From Mycolicibacterium iranicum (GTDB lineage Bacteria; Actinomycetota; Actinomycetes; Mycobacteriales; Mycobacteriaceae): a DNA stretch of 60,759 bases. Both the position numbers and the translations under genes were made by a program. This document shows, in pieces, positions 10,880-20,838 of this stretch. How positions within the stretch are numbered: position 1 is the first letter of the stretch; the number at the start of each line of letters is the position of its first letter. Under the pieces are notes generated by a model. That model ran no database searches and had not been told where the DNA came from. It worked only from the letters and a program-made list of their open reading frames with translations. Where the stretch lies: the NCBI RefSeq assembly GCF_002101705.1, contig NZ_LQPC01000022.1:1-60759 (forward strand). Direction: 5' to 3'.

Positions 10880-11254
10880 ATGAGCCTCTTCGATCAGATC
10901 GGTGGGCCCTCCGCCGTCACGGCGGCTGTCGATGATTTCTGCCGGAGGCTGATCTCCGATCCCGCGCTGACACCATACTTCGACGGCGTCGACATGAGAC
11001 AGCTCAAGGCACATCAGCGTTCGTTCATCGCCGCGGCCATCGGTGACCCTGAGCCCCATCTCGGGCGATCGATGCGAGAAAGCCATGCGCAGTTGAAGAT
11101 TCAGGCCGCACACTTCGACAGGGTGGTTGATCACCTGGTTGAGACGCTCAGCGATCTCGCAGTGAGCGGTGCCATCATCGACCAGATCGGCATCAATCTG
11201 GCCCCGCTCAAAGTCGAGGTCGTGGCGCCGGACACGACGGCGCAAGCCAGCTGA
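10880..11254 (+). CDS. group I truncated hemoglobin (GlbN-like)
   Basis: 124 residues aligning end to end with HbN/GlbN: FDQIGGPSAV at the start, ALTPYFDGVDMRQLKAHQ, then the proximal His in ESHAQLKI (F8) and HFDRVVDHL. The E11-type Gln (AHQRSF) is kept. At B10, where M. tuberculosis HbN has Tyr33 (EDFYVRV), this protein has Cys (DDFCRRL, residue 21). HbN uses that Tyr for NO dioxygenation, so ligand chemistry may differ. No pre-A N-terminal extension is present. It stands near katG-furA but has its own 100-nt leader. Confidence 0.85.
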   Translation: MSLFDQIGGPSAVTAAVDDFCRRLISDPALTPYFDGVDMRQLKAHQRSFIAAAIGDPEPHLGRSMRESHAQLKIQAAHFDRVVDHLVETLSDLAVSGAIIDQIGINLAPLKVEVVAPDTTAQAS

Positions 11255-11257
11255 GCA

Positions 11258-12001
11258 TTACAACCGCCGGGAGTAGCGCTGGACAAATCTGCGCAGAATC
11301 TCCATGGGATAGGTGACCTGACGTTGGCGCGCAGCGTCTTTCAAAGATTCGGCGGTTTCCGGCGCGAAATACCCGTGGTTCTTGTACACGTCGATGCGGG
11401 TGCAGACCCCGTCGAGGTCGAGCTCGGGATGAAACTGCGTCGCATACACGTTGGCGCCGACCCGGAACGCCTGCACTGGACAGGCGGCAGAGGTGGCCAG
11501 GCTGACGACACCGGCGGGTAGCAGAGATGCCGCCTCCTTGTGACCGCCGAACGCGTCGAAAGTGTCGGGAAGACCCGCGAACAGCGGGTCCCGGCGGCCC
11601 TCGTCGGTCAGATCGACGGTCACCCCGCCGACCGGCTCGCTGTGCGACCGGTCGATCACGGCCCCCACAGCCGTCCCCAGCGTGCCGACGCCGTAACAAC
11701 ATCCCAGGAACGGGAAGTCCTCGGCGATGACGTCGGCGAGCAGCGCAGCCAGCTCAGCCTCGACGCGGCGCTGCGTCGGCGTCTTGCTCTCGGGGTCGTC
11801 ACTGACCGTGTACGGCCCACCCCCGAGGACGATCCCCGACCACTGCCTCAGATCGATGTCACCGAGCTCGCGGTGCGTCAACCGAATCCTGCGCATGCCG
11901 GCCTCGTCGAGCCCGCCGAATCGCCTCACCGCCCGGTACTCGTCGTCGGCTGCTTCGTCCTCACCACGGATGGACAACAGCAGAAAAGGGGCGTCGGCCA
12001 C
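11258..12001 (-). CDS. class I glutamine amidotransferase-like protein
   Basis: 247 residues with the class I GATase triad: Cys in FLGCCYGVG (about 101-102), His in ATQFHPELD (about 191) and Glu two residues later. The oxyanion strand WSGIVLGGGPYTVSD is also typical. There is no attached synthetase domain, as in stand-alone GMP-synthase-like amidotransferases, which act on unknown acceptors. It ends 3 nt from the end of the hemoglobin gene on the other strand (convergent), and it starts close to the MenC-like gene, divergently. Role unassigned. Confidence 0.82.
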   Translation of the reverse strand: MADAPFLLLSIRGEDEAADDEYRAVRRFGGLDEAGMRRIRLTHRELGDIDLRQWSGIVLGGGPYTVSDDPESKTPTQRRVEAELAALLADVIAEDFPFLGCCYGVGTLGTAVGAVIDRSHSEPVGGVTVDLTDEGRRDPLFAGLPDTFDAFGGHKEAASLLPAGVVSLATSAACPVQAFRVGANVYATQFHPELDLDGVCTRIDVYKNHGYFAPETAESLKDAARQRQVTYPMEILRRFVQRYSRRL

Positions 12002-12037
12002 GGCGTAAGACTAGCGACGGGCTAACTTTGTCCGACA

Positions 12038-12817
12038 GTGAGAACGCTCATCGAATTCGACGACGCCCCGGTGTTCGCCGTCCCGACCGCCGACGGCACC
12101 CGGGAGGGCGTGCTGCTCGACGGTCCGCAGGGCTGGGGTGAGTTCAGTCCGCCCGCCGGAGCCGACGACGTGCTGGCAGCGCGCTGGCTGACCGCGGCCA
12201 TGGAACCAAGCACAGTGGGCTGGCCCGACGCGGTCAGGGGCCGAGTGCCGGTAGCTGACGCCGCGACGCGCGCCGTCGTCATCGTGCGCGACGTCGACGA
12301 CGCGGTCGCCCAGGTGCGACGGGTCGAGTCAGTATCGGAGATCGTCGAACTGGTCTGCCGGAACCCGGCCGACGTACGCTCGGTCCGCAAGCGCGTCGAC
12401 GTGCCGATCGCCGTCGACCTAACGGTGCTCGCGGCGGATCCGGAATGTGCCGATGTCGCAGTCTTGCGGTGCGGCGAACTCGGGGGAGTACGACGCGCTC
12501 TGCGCCGCTTCGAGAAGCTCGGCCTCCCTGCCATGGTGAACTTCACCGGGACCACGAGCATCGGCGTGGCCGCGGACATCGCACTGGCAGCAGCACTGCC
12601 GGACCTTCCGTTCGCCTGTGGCCCCGTTCCCGGCTGGCTCGGTGAGTCCGACATCGTCTCGGCCACGCGCTCGCTGGTGCCCGCGGACGGATTCCTTCCC
12701 GCGGCGCCAATGCCGGCCGCTCCCAGTCCCGAACGGCTCGAACGCTTCCGGGTCACCGACCCCGCGCGCGTCGACCACTGGCGCACAATCCTGAACCGGG
12801 CAGCCGCACTCATCTAG
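12038..12817 (+). CDS. MenC-like (o-succinylbenzoate synthase family) degenerate paralogue
   Basis: 259 residues, compared with about 320 for MenC. Clear MenC-type blocks remain: GWGEFSPPAGADD, RVPVADA, RKRVDVPIA, ADVAVLRCGELGG and a C-terminal barrel part with NFTGTTSIGVAADIALAAALPDL. The section that carries the KxK catalytic lysine and the first Asp/Glu metal ligands in MenC is missing. The second Lys (VLKV in M. tuberculosis MenC) is Arg here, and the ADES metal motif reads VDLT. It is therefore probably not a functional OSB synthase; a structural or regulatory role, or decay, is possible. There are no internal stops. Start is GTG. Confidence 0.65.
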   Translation: MRTLIEFDDAPVFAVPTADGTREGVLLDGPQGWGEFSPPAGADDVLAARWLTAAMEPSTVGWPDAVRGRVPVADAATRAVVIVRDVDDAVAQVRRVESVSEIVELVCRNPADVRSVRKRVDVPIAVDLTVLAADPECADVAVLRCGELGGVRRALRRFEKLGLPAMVNFTGTTSIGVAADIALAAALPDLPFACGPVPGWLGESDIVSATRSLVPADGFLPAAPMPAAPSPERLERFRVTDPARVDHWRTILNRAAALI

Positions 12818-13255
12818 TCGCGATCGGGACACCTCGACGCGTTCCGCAAACAAGAGCAGGCCTTTGCCAACTTCGAAACCACCACCTCCCGCGGAGTCGT
12901 TGCCTTTGCAACGGGAGACGGTTGCGCGCCCAATGCGCCCGTGCAGACCGCGCCCTATCGTGGCAAGCAGTAACACTTGCTTGCAGAAGGAGTGAGACCG
13001 CGTCAATTACGTCCTAGCAGTGCAGATCACCACATCGAATTTGAGTTATCAAGAAGTCCTCGACATTTCGCTGCCCGCACCAACGCACCCAAAGGTCTCC
13101 GATACTGCAATCAATTGCAGTCAAAAGCTCGTGCGTCAGCGGCTTCACCAAGTTGCGTACCGAAATTCTCGAAGTTTGCCACAACGCTTCCAATCAGCTT
13201 CGATCCGCGGATTATCGACGGCGGGGTGCCTACACAAGGGTGTGAGGAGGGACGA
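12818..13255. other. 438-nt intergenic stretch, no convincing gene
   Basis: No reading frame here has a ribosome site and a protein-like composition. Two small inverted repeats are visible: GTTGC/GCAAC around 12899-12912, and GCAAGCA/TGCTTGC at 12963-12969 and 12978-12984. A purine-rich ribosome site (GGAGGG) closes the stretch just before the AraC gene. It probably holds the AraC promoter and its own operator. Confidence 0.5.
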
Positions 13256-14260
13256 GTGGCGGCGATCCTGGTGGACACGGAAGACCCTCGCAAAGCCAAG
13301 GAGGTGTTCACCGACACCTACGCACTGCAGGTTTCCCCGCTCGATTGCGGACAAGCCGACTTCCACGGTCGGTTACAGCGCTCGCAGGTTGGTTCACTCA
13401 CCATCGACGACGTTGTCATCGGTGCCGATATCGGCTTTCAACGTCGTCCGTCCGACCGCATACTGCTGACCCGAATTCACTCGGGGGTCATGCAAGCCGC
13501 CCAGGGCGACTCCTCGTCCGATGTCTTCACCGAAGGGGACGTGGCAGCCCTAGGAGCCGTCAGCAATCATCCCGTGACGGGGGCGAGTTGGGGTCGCGCA
13601 CAGCACTACACGGTGGTGTCTATCGACCGGAGCGTCCTCGACGCCGCGGCGTGGTCGCCGGCGAAAGGGCTGCAGCGGGTGGAACTACTAGGGCAGGCAC
13701 CTGTTTCAGAAGAAGCCGGACGCCGGATGGTCAAGGCCATCGATTACGCAACCGCACTGGCAGTCGCCGATCCAGCGGCAACCACTGACCCTCTCGTGGC
13801 CAGCTCGCTGCAGCGACACCTCGCCGCGATGGTGTTGACGACGTTTCCACTCAAGGGAATACACGAGGCCCACAACCGCGAGGAGACGCCGCCGCCCCTC
13901 GCCGAAGCGATCGCCTACATCGAGCAACACGTCGACGCTGACGTCACCCTCACGTCTGTCGCCAAAGCCGTTCACACCTCGACGCGCTCACTACAGCTGA
14001 TGTTTCGCAAGCACTACGGCTGCACCCCCATGCAGCACCTCCGCGACCTGCGGATGCAGCGCGCACACGCCGACCTGGTTGCCGCCGATCCGTACTCCAC
14101 TTCGGTGTCGGCGGTGTCGATGCGGTGGGGGTTCGGCCATTCCGGCCGTTTCGCCGTGCGCTACCGCGAGCGCTTCGGCGAGAGCCCCTCGACCACGCTG
14201 CAGCGTTCACCGGACGCTGACCGGCGCGAAGACTCAGAGGCCGACCAGACGCTGACGTAG
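13256..14260 (+). CDS. AraC-family transcriptional regulator
   Basis: 334 residues. The N-terminal two-thirds resembles the AraC-binding-like domain of AraC/XylS proteins (AraC_binding_2 type). The C-terminal ~100 residues form the double HTH, with VTLTSVAKAVHTSTRSLQLMFRKHYG, then MRWGFGHSGRFAVRYRERFGESPS. The GTG start has GGAGGG five nt upstream, which decides it over the longer open frame. Such regulators often control catabolic oxygenases; no obvious target neighbours it on this strand. The aceA2 gene downstream is convergent, so it is not in the same transcript. Confidence 0.88.
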   Translation: MAAILVDTEDPRKAKEVFTDTYALQVSPLDCGQADFHGRLQRSQVGSLTIDDVVIGADIGFQRRPSDRILLTRIHSGVMQAAQGDSSSDVFTEGDVAALGAVSNHPVTGASWGRAQHYTVVSIDRSVLDAAAWSPAKGLQRVELLGQAPVSEEAGRRMVKAIDYATALAVADPAATTDPLVASSLQRHLAAMVLTTFPLKGIHEAHNREETPPPLAEAIAYIEQHVDADVTLTSVAKAVHTSTRSLQLMFRKHYGCTPMQHLRDLRMQRAHADLVAADPYSTSVSAVSMRWGFGHSGRFAVRYRERFGESPSTTLQRSPDADRREDSEADQTLT

Positions 14261-14405
14261 CATCGCCGGAAAATCGGTTGCACCGCCATACCCGAGCGGC
14301 GTTGACTGGTGGCATGCACCTGTCAAGAGCACAGTGGGATCGGTTGCGGCAGAACGCTATTGGTGGCGCGTTCGGCCGCGACCGAGATGTGACGGCCGCG
14401 CGGCG

Positions 14406-16706
14406 TCAGTCCTGCTTGCTGATCAGGCGGATCAAAGCCTCCCGGTCGGGGGCCAGGAGCTCGTCGATCCGCGGCTGGTTGACGTCGGCGACGATGATCT
14501 CGCCGACCTCCTGATAAACGTCGCTGAAGATGCCGTGCGCCTTCATCTTGTCGGTCTGATAGATGTTGTCCTCGGTCGGCGTCACGTAGTAGACAATCTC
14601 GGCCTTGAAGCGGTGGATCAGCCACAGATGGATGATGTCCATCAGCCGTTTCTGTCGCAGGTGCTCGGCGAACGTGTTCTGGTCTCGGATCGTCAGGATG
14701 CTGCGTCCGTGCCGATCCTTGATCGGGTCGACAACGACGTTGGCCAGTGGCGCCGCGCCCTCTTCGGCACCGTCGCTGAGTATCTGCAGATCCAGGATGT
14801 CCGAACCGGCTCGACGCGGGCGTAGCTGTACACGCAGCCGCTCGGACAGCTGGTAGTGCTCGCCCCACAGCGCCAGCCATTCCTCCAGCAGCTTCTTGGG
14901 CACCTCGGTCTGTACCAGGTGCTGATGCTGGGTCGAGCCCTTGCCCATCGATTTGGTCGTCGCCGTGCGGCCCGACGAAGCAGCGAGCGCGGCATCGCTG
15001 CGTGGCCCGCCGACGAGGGTTTGCGGTGTGCGGTAAGGAGATTCGACGAGTCGCATCTTGCGTTGCAGTCGGGCCAGCGCCAGCATGCCTTCCTGGCGAA
15101 GCGAGGTCGCGAACTCCTCGGACGCCACACCATCGACCTGATGCCCGCCGTAGGTGATGAAGTTGAAGACGAAGCCCAGCTTGCCGATCTCCTCCGGGAA
15201 TGCCCGCATCTGCTCGTCGGACATCCCGGTCGTGTCCCAGTTGAACGACGGCGACAGGTTGTAGGCCAGCATCTTGTCCGGATAGACGGCGTGGATGGCG
15301 TCGGCGAATTCCTTCGCATCGGCCAGGTCCGCGGTCTTGGTCTCCATCCAGAGGATGTCGGCGAACGGCGCCGCCGCCAAAGATTTGGCGATCGCGTAGG
15401 GGATGCCGCCACGCACCTGGTAGTAGCCCTCGGGGGTCTTCACCCGCTCGCAATCCCAGGCGACGTCCGCACCGAGCTCCTTGGCCTTCTCCCGCGCGGT
15501 GTAGAGAGGTGCCCGCTCGGCAAAGGTGCGCCACTCCGCCACGCTCATCACGGCCGGCTCTCCTTCGCGCTCACGGAATTCCAGCAGCTCTGCGACGGCC
15601 TCGCCGTAGGTGTTGAGGCCGGCGTCGTCCTGCCACGCCTCGACGAACCGCGACTCCACGGTGTCGAAGGCGGCGTCGAGGGACGCTTCGGTGCCGTCCT
15701 GCCACGCCGCTGCGGTCTGGTCGATCAGCGCCAGCACGCCCTGCCGCTCCAGCCACGCCTCGGCGTTCGCGTACTCCCCGTCCGGCAGGGCGTAAAGCAG
15801 GTGTCCGTTCAGCTCGGTGACGCCCTTGTCGTAGAAACGGCGCACCATCGCCAGGAAACACGACTTGTAGGACGGGATCTTCAGGTTGGTGGCACCGAGC
15901 AGGAAGGGCTGATCGCGCTCGTCGGCCTTGCTGTCGATCAGGTTGGCCGCCTCGGCATCGGTCCTCGCGACAATGATGCCGGGCACCCGCATGATGTCGA
16001 GCTGGAAGCGCGCAGTGTTGAGGCGCTTGATCTGCTCGTCGGAGGGCACCAACACCTTGCCGCCCTGATGTCCGCATTTCTTGGTGCCCGGGCGCTGGTC
16101 CTCGATGTGATAGCCGGGAACGCCGTTCTCGACAAAACGCCGGATCAGGTTGCGCACGTGCGGATCACCGCCGTGGCCGGTGTCGGCGTCGGCGATGATG
16201 AACGGGCGGTAGTCGTATTCGGGGGTCGTCTTCCTCTGCTCGTCGGTCATTTGCAACCGCAGGTATTGCTGGTTGCGGTCTGCGGTCAACAGAGCACGCA
16301 CGATGCCCGCCGCCTCTTCGGGCACCTGGCTCAGCGGATAGCTCGCGAGGTCGGGGCCCGGGTCCTCGCTGATGGATCCCTTCGCCGACGTCGCCCACCC
16401 GCCCAGGTAGATGCCCTCGATCCCCATTCGCTTCATCACCACGGCTTGGCCGGGAGAGTAGGGACCGAACGTCGTGATGCTCTTGCCGTTGGCGAACAGC
16501 TCACGCAGATGCGGATAGAACGCGGTCGCCGCCTCGCGGGCAACCGGATAGTCGGCGGGAATGGTGCCGCGCTGCTCGGCGACCTGCCGCGCCGTGTACA
16601 GCCGGATGATGCCTTCGAAGCGGGGGCTGTCGAAGTAGCTTTGCGTCTCGGCGACATCGCGCTCGAAGGGTGTCTGCGGCTGGAGGTCAGCCTCGATGAT
16701 GGCCAT
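14406..16706 (-). CDS. aceA2: isocitrate lyase, long form (AceA2/ICL2)
   Basis: 766 residues, the length of the mycobacterial ICL2 type and much longer than ICL1 (~430). The catalytic Cys lies in [10 protein letters not shown] (about 211). Other conserved blocks are [19 protein letters not shown] and SPSFNWD. The C-terminal ~170 residues are the extra ICL2 domain. It cleaves isocitrate to glyoxylate and succinate; mycobacterial ICLs also act as methylisocitrate lyases in propionate use. It follows the uracil phosphoribosyltransferase gene by 54 nt on the same strand, so read-through from the urc-like operon is possible. Confidence 0.96.
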   Translation of the reverse strand: MAIIEADLQPQTPFERDVAETQSYFDSPRFEGIIRLYTARQVAEQRGTIPADYPVAREAATAFYPHLRELFANGKSITTFGPYSPGQAVVMKRMGIEGIYLGGWATSAKGSISEDPGPDLASYPLSQVPEEAAGIVRALLTADRNQQYLRLQMTDEQRKTTPEYDYRPFIIADADTGHGGDPHVRNLIRRFVENGVPGYHIEDQRPGTKKCGHQGGKVLVPSDEQIKRLNTARFQLDIMRVPGIIVARTDAEAANLIDSKADERDQPFLLGATNLKIPSYKSCFLAMVRRFYDKGVTELNGHLLYALPDGEYANAEAWLERQGVLALIDQTAAAWQDGTEASLDAAFDTVESRFVEAWQDDAGLNTYGEAVAELLEFREREGEPAVMSVAEWRTFAERAPLYTAREKAKELGADVAWDCERVKTPEGYYQVRGGIPYAIAKSLAAAPFADILWMETKTADLADAKEFADAIHAVYPDKMLAYNLSPSFNWDTTGMSDEQMRAFPEEIGKLGFVFNFITYGGHQVDGVASEEFATSLRQEGMLALARLQRKMRLVESPYRTPQTLVGGPRSDAALAASSGRTATTKSMGKGSTQHQHLVQTEVPKKLLEEWLALWGEHYQLSERLRVQLRPRRAGSDILDLQILSDGAEEGAAPLANVVVDPIKDRHGRSILTIRDQNTFAEHLRQKRLMDIIHLWLIHRFKAEIVYYVTPTEDNIYQTDKMKAHGIFSDVYQEVGEIIVADVNQPRIDELLAPDREALIRLISKQD

Positions 16707-16760
16707 AACCCACCCTACGACCGCCGACGGGCTCCTCGGGGTTACTTGGGCAGTTGGGAG

Positions 16761-17387
16761 CTATTTCGTACCGAAGATCCGATCACCCACATCACCGAGG
16801 CCGGGCAGGATGTATCCGCGATCGTCGAGCTCGCGATCGACGGCCGCCGTGTAGATCGGCACCTCCGGATGTGCCTCCGTCATCGCTGCGACGCCTTCCG
16901 GGCACGTGAGCAGGCAGACGAACTTGATCGACTTCGGGCCATATTCCCGAAGGCGTTCCACGGCGGCGATCGCGGAGTTGCCGGTAGCCAGAAGCGGATC
17001 CACCACGATCAGATCGCGCTCGTGTAGATCTCCGGGCATTTTGAAGTAATACTCCACCGCGATAAGGGTTTTCGGATCGCGATACAGACCGATGTGGCCC
17101 ACTCGCGCCGACGGGACCACCTCGAGCATGCCGTCGAGAATGCCGGTGCCGGCACGCAGAATCGAGATGAAGACCAGCTTCTTGCCGTCGATCGCGTGAC
17201 CCGCCGTGCGTTCCAGTGGCGTCTCGACCTCCACCTCGTGTAACGCGACATCGCGCAGCACCTCGTAGGCCATCATTGCCGACACCTCACGCACCAGTCG
17301 CCTGAAGCTGTTGGTGGACGCTTCTTTCCGGCGCATGAGGGTGAGCTTGTGCTGCACCAGCGGATGATCCACGACGTGCAGCGCCAC
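16761..17387 (-). CDS. upp: uracil phosphoribosyltransferase
   Basis: 208 residues, the normal UPRT length. The PRPP loop reads [14 protein letters not shown] (about 126-139), and the uracil-binding C-terminus ends [11 protein letters not shown]. It converts uracil and PRPP to UMP. The GTG start shares one base with the TAG stop of the DUF1688 gene upstream, so translation is coupled. With the DUF1688 and GCH II-like genes this forms the set known from the yeast URC uracil-degradation pathway, where the UPRT step is the entry. A purely salvage role cannot be excluded. Confidence 0.95.
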   Translation of the reverse strand: MALHVVDHPLVQHKLTLMRRKEASTNSFRRLVREVSAMMAYEVLRDVALHEVEVETPLERTAGHAIDGKKLVFISILRAGTGILDGMLEVVPSARVGHIGLYRDPKTLIAVEYYFKMPGDLHERDLIVVDPLLATGNSAIAAVERLREYGPKSIKFVCLLTCPEGVAAMTEAHPEVPIYTAAVDRELDDRGYILPGLGDVGDRIFGTK

Positions 17388-18664
17388 TAGAACACCGTCC
17401 CATCACTGTCGACCATCAGCGGCGGAAGGCCGTTTCGTAGACGCTGCGCCGAAGCGCGCCCCGCCGCCCAGGTGCCACCTTCGAGAACACACGCCAGAGG
17501 CATCCGCTGGGCGTCGACACCGAGCACGCTGCGCACCAGCGGCGCCAACTCGTCGAGCAGTGCCACCGTCAACGCCCGCCACTCGACCACCAGCTCGTGC
17601 CCGGGCTGCCACCTCTGGCGTAAAGCCGCACTATCGCGCAGCTCCAGCACGCCGCCATCGAGGAGCAGCCCCCCGTTGCGATACTCCGGCAATCCCGTCA
17701 GTGCATCCACCTCCAGTACGTCGACTCCGGCCCATTCGAACGGCTCGATCAACGAGTACGTCAGCCACTGTGTCAGCTTGTGAAACGGCATCCAGCCCGC
17801 GGCGAGCCCAGGCCCCTGAACCGCATCGTGTCGCCAGCAGTCGCCGAGTGCGAAGTCTCCGATAGTGTTGCGCGACAACCAGATCGAGGACAGGGAGGAC
17901 AACAGACCCATAAGGATGTCGTGTGCGTGTACCTCACCGGAGGTCGCCAGCGCATCGAACAGACCGCCGGGTCTGCCGTGCTCGCCGAACCGGTCGGGCT
18001 GGGCTGACAGCGCATCGCCGAGCCTGCGCATCAAGGCCAGTCGGCCCCCCAAACCCACCAGCGGGTTGTCGGGCGTGACCTGAAATATCTCGGCGAGCCT
18101 CGCCTCGGTCAACGCACGCAGACCATTCGCGTCGACCTGCAGTGGCCGGGAGGGGTCGCTCGAAAACGCTCCCGAGAGGAAGCCGTGCCACGTCGCTATC
18201 CCCAGTCCCTCGGAGCGGCTGTACCGAGAGGTCGATCCGCCCCGCGTCTCGTGGTATCCCCAGTCGGCTCCTGCGCCGGCGTCCAGCAACACGCTCACCA
18301 CCGTGAGGTCGATCATCGCCCGCGCCCGCTCCTGCGCCCCGGCGCCGTCAAGCAATAGGTCAAGGTCAGCCTTACGGTCGACCCCGCCGACTTCGAAATG
18401 CCGCCACCGGCTGTGATAGGGAATGTCGAGATCCGGGAACCGTTCGCGCGTCAGAGCGGCGACCTCCTCAGCGACGCTGCCGAGTGCGGCGTCGTCGACG
18501 GTGAACCAGCGCGATTCGCCGCCGCGCGCACGCTCCAACAACTGCGCAGACCGCTGCCGCACCGCAGCCGTCGTCCGCAGGGCTGCTGCTGCCTCCTGCT
18601 CTTCGCGCATCCGCTCATCGGCTGCCTTCTGCTCTTCGCGCAAGCGCTCATCGGCTGCCTTCAT
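17387..18664 (-). CDS. urc4: DUF1688 protein, Urc4-like (uracil catabolism)
   Basis: 425 residues of the DUF1688 family, with [42 protein letters not shown] and [12 protein letters not shown]. In Lachancea kluyveri, Urc4 is needed to degrade uracil. It starts 4 nt inside the end of the GCH II-like gene (ATGA overlap) and abuts upp, so the three form one operon. The first ~23 residues are a near-perfect repeat ([11 protein letters not shown] / [11 protein letters not shown]) encoded by a 30-nt tandem duplication; a start inside the repeat is possible. The biochemical step is not established. Confidence 0.85.
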   Translation of the reverse strand: MKAADERLREEQKAADERMREEQEAAAALRTTAAVRQRSAQLLERARGGESRWFTVDDAALGSVAEEVAALTRERFPDLDIPYHSRWRHFEVGGVDRKADLDLLLDGAGAQERARAMIDLTVVSVLLDAGAGADWGYHETRGGSTSRYSRSEGLGIATWHGFLSGAFSSDPSRPLQVDANGLRALTEARLAEIFQVTPDNPLVGLGGRLALMRRLGDALSAQPDRFGEHGRPGGLFDALATSGEVHAHDILMGLLSSLSSIWLSRNTIGDFALGDCWRHDAVQGPGLAAGWMPFHKLTQWLTYSLIEPFEWAGVDVLEVDALTGLPEYRNGGLLLDGGVLELRDSAALRQRWQPGHELVVEWRALTVALLDELAPLVRSVLGVDAQRMPLACVLEGGTWAAGRASAQRLRNGLPPLMVDSDGTVF

Positions 18665-19926
18665 AACCCCCGGCCCTTGGCCTTCTTCAACTCCTCGACA
18701 TCGGGCACCGCGCCTGGCGTGTAGTACCCGGCCGCCGTCTTCGCGTCGATCTCGACCTGGGCGTCGGCCGGGATCAGCTCGTCGGGAATCGAAACCCGTT
18801 CGCCGACCTCAATTCCCGACCCGGTGATGGCGTCATACTTCATGTTGCTCATCGACACCAGGCGGTGGATCTTGCGGATGCCGAGCCAGTGCAGAACATC
18901 AGGCATCAACTCCTGGAACCGCATGTCCTGAACGCCTGCCACACATTCGGTGCGGGCGAAGTACTGGTCGGCTGTGTCTCCGCCGACCTGGCGTTTGCGT
19001 GCGTTGTAGACGAGAAACTTTGTCACCTCGCCCAGAGCCCGGCCCTCCTTGCGCGAGTAGGCGACCAGGCCGACGCCGCCGCGCTGGGCACCCTGAATGC
19101 ACTCCTCGATGGCGTGGGTCAGATACGGGCGGCACGTGCAGATGTCGGAGCCGAACACGTCGGACCCATTGCATTCGTCGTGCACTCGTGCCGTCAACTC
19201 GACGGATGGGTCGGCGAGAGCGCGTGGGTCACCGAAGATATAGATGGTCTGCCCTCCGATGGGGGGAAGGAAGACGTCGAGATCCGAGCGCGTCACCAGT
19301 TCGGGGTACATGCCGCCTGTTTCTTCGAAAAGGACTCGGCGCAAATCGGTCTCGCTGCAGCCGAATCGCTGCGCAACACCCGGCAGATACCAGACCGGCT
19401 CGATAGCCGCTTTCGTCACCTGCGCCGCCCCCGTCGGCAGCAGCACCCGCCCGTCGGGGGTCAACCGGGCCTTCGCGATAGCGTCGTGGACCTCGGGCAG
19501 GATCACCTGCGCCTTCGTGACGGCAATGGTCGGGCGGATGTCGAGACCGGCGGCGATCTGGCCGGCGAACACGTCGGCGACCATGGCGCCCCACGGATCC
19601 AGGCTGACGATCGTCTCCAGGTCCGTCCACTGCGGGTGTGGGCCGATGATGTCGGTCGGCGAGGTGTTGGTGAGATCGGCGCGGTGCTCCCGCGAGAGCT
19701 TGCCCGCCGCGACGGCGAGGGCGCGATAGACCCCGTAGGCGCCGCTGTGGGTACCGACGACGTTGCGGTGCGCGCGCGTGGTGGTGGTTCCGACAACCGG
19801 TCCGCGCTCCTGCGCGCTCGGCGCACCCCAACGAAGGCCGGGTGCGTCGCTGCCTCCGCTGTGCGACGTCAATCTGATGTGCCCGCCAGAGGATCTACCG
19901 GGTGGTGACGCGTCGCCGGGAGACAT
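18661..19926 (-). CDS. urc1: GTP cyclohydrolase II-like protein, Urc1-like
   Basis: About 421 residues. The C-terminal half carries the GCH II zinc site in the form CNGSDVFGSDICTC (three Cys) and the EGRALGE-type loop (YSRKEGRALGEVTKF). The N-terminal ~180 residues are the extra domain seen in Urc1 and RibA-like catabolic proteins, with THSGAYGVYRALAVAAG. Urc1 acts on a uracil-derived nucleotide rather than in riboflavin synthesis. The start with AGGAGG 6-11 nt upstream is preferred over a longer frame. It is the first gene of the operon, so its leader should carry the promoter. Confidence 0.85.
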   Translation of the reverse strand: MSPGDASPPGRSSGGHIRLTSHSGGSDAPGLRWGAPSAQERGPVVGTTTTRAHRNVVGTHSGAYGVYRALAVAAGKLSREHRADLTNTSPTDIIGPHPQWTDLETIVSLDPWGAMVADVFAGQIAAGLDIRPTIAVTKAQVILPEVHDAIAKARLTPDGRVLLPTGAAQVTKAAIEPVWYLPGVAQRFGCSETDLRRVLFEETGGMYPELVTRSDLDVFLPPIGGQTIYIFGDPRALADPSVELTARVHDECNGSDVFGSDICTCRPYLTHAIEECIQGAQRGGVGLVAYSRKEGRALGEVTKFLVYNARKRQVGGDTADQYFARTECVAGVQDMRFQELMPDVLHWLGIRKIHRLVSMSNMKYDAITGSGIEVGERVSIPDELIPADAQVEIDAKTAAGYYTPGAVPDVEELKKAKGRGL

Positions 19927-20039
19927 CGACCTCCTCGCTACTGCTCGCTCGTCGGGAATCCGCAAGCATAGTCAGTGCGAGACCTCGACGCCTGGGCTCC
20001 GCGCCTCGGGGAGCACAGGCGTTCGGCGCGATCGATCAC

Positions 20040-20738
20040 TCACACGGGCCAGGACTCCTGACGGTAGGCCGCGTCGAAAAACATCCACTCATAGCGTGAC
20101 GTCGTGACGAAATGAGCCCGGGCAGCCGATTCGTCGGCCGCGGCGAGCTCGGGGCCGATGCGGTCGGCCAGGGCAAGAACCTCGCTGACGGTGGCGGCGA
20201 ACTCGTCGCCGCCGTAGCTGTCGATCCAGCGCTGGTAGCGCGCGTCGGTCGACCCTCGGGTCAGGAGCTCGGCCCCTACTTCGGCATAGATCCAGTAGCA
20301 GGGGAGTACCGCGGCCAGACCGTCGGCGAAGCTTCCGCCATAGACGGTTGCGAGCAGATAGCTGTTGTAGGCCAACGTTGTCGGGGCCACCGGAGCCGCA
20401 TCGACCGCGTCGGCCGAGAGGCCGAGTGCGGGCAGAAGCTCACCGTGCAGCGACAACTCGACATCGAACACCTCCGCGGCATGCCGGGAGAACATCGCGG
20501 TGTCGGCCAGCGTGGGCGCCTTCGCCGCAACGCCGGCAAGAGCGCGGGAGTAGGTGCGCAGGTAGTGCACGTCCTGGGCGACGTAGCCGGCGAACACGTC
20601 CGCAGGGAGGCTGCCGTCGGTGAGGCCGCCGATGAACGGGTGGTCCAGGATCGCGTCGTAGATCGGGGTGATCTGCAACCACAGCGACGCCGTCCAGGTG
20701 CCGGGTTCGTTGCGGCCGATGCGCGGCGCCACGGGCAT
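20040..20738 (-). CDS. tenA: TenA/thiaminase II-family protein
   Basis: 232 residues in the heme-oxygenase-like all-helical TenA fold: DHPFIGGLTDGSLPADVFAGYVAQD, a Cys in LPCYWIYAEVG that matches the catalytic Cys, and Tyr/Glu residues near the C-terminus. TenA salvages the thiamin pyrimidine. The ATG has GGAAGGA about 8 nt upstream. No other thi genes are nearby and no TPP riboswitch was seen in the short leader, so a different amine substrate is possible. Confidence 0.85.
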   Translation of the reverse strand: MPVAPRIGRNEPGTWTASLWLQITPIYDAILDHPFIGGLTDGSLPADVFAGYVAQDVHYLRTYSRALAGVAAKAPTLADTAMFSRHAAEVFDVELSLHGELLPALGLSADAVDAAPVAPTTLAYNSYLLATVYGGSFADGLAAVLPCYWIYAEVGAELLTRGSTDARYQRWIDSYGGDEFAATVSEVLALADRIGPELAAADESAARAHFVTTSRYEWMFFDAAYRQESWPV

Positions 20739-20838
20739 GTGGGTATTCCTTCCAGCGATGAGTTTCAGGCGGCCGGTCGGTCGATACCGATGTCGGAAAC
20801 GATCTGCAACCGAACGAACCTGCCGGAGGGTGACTGTA

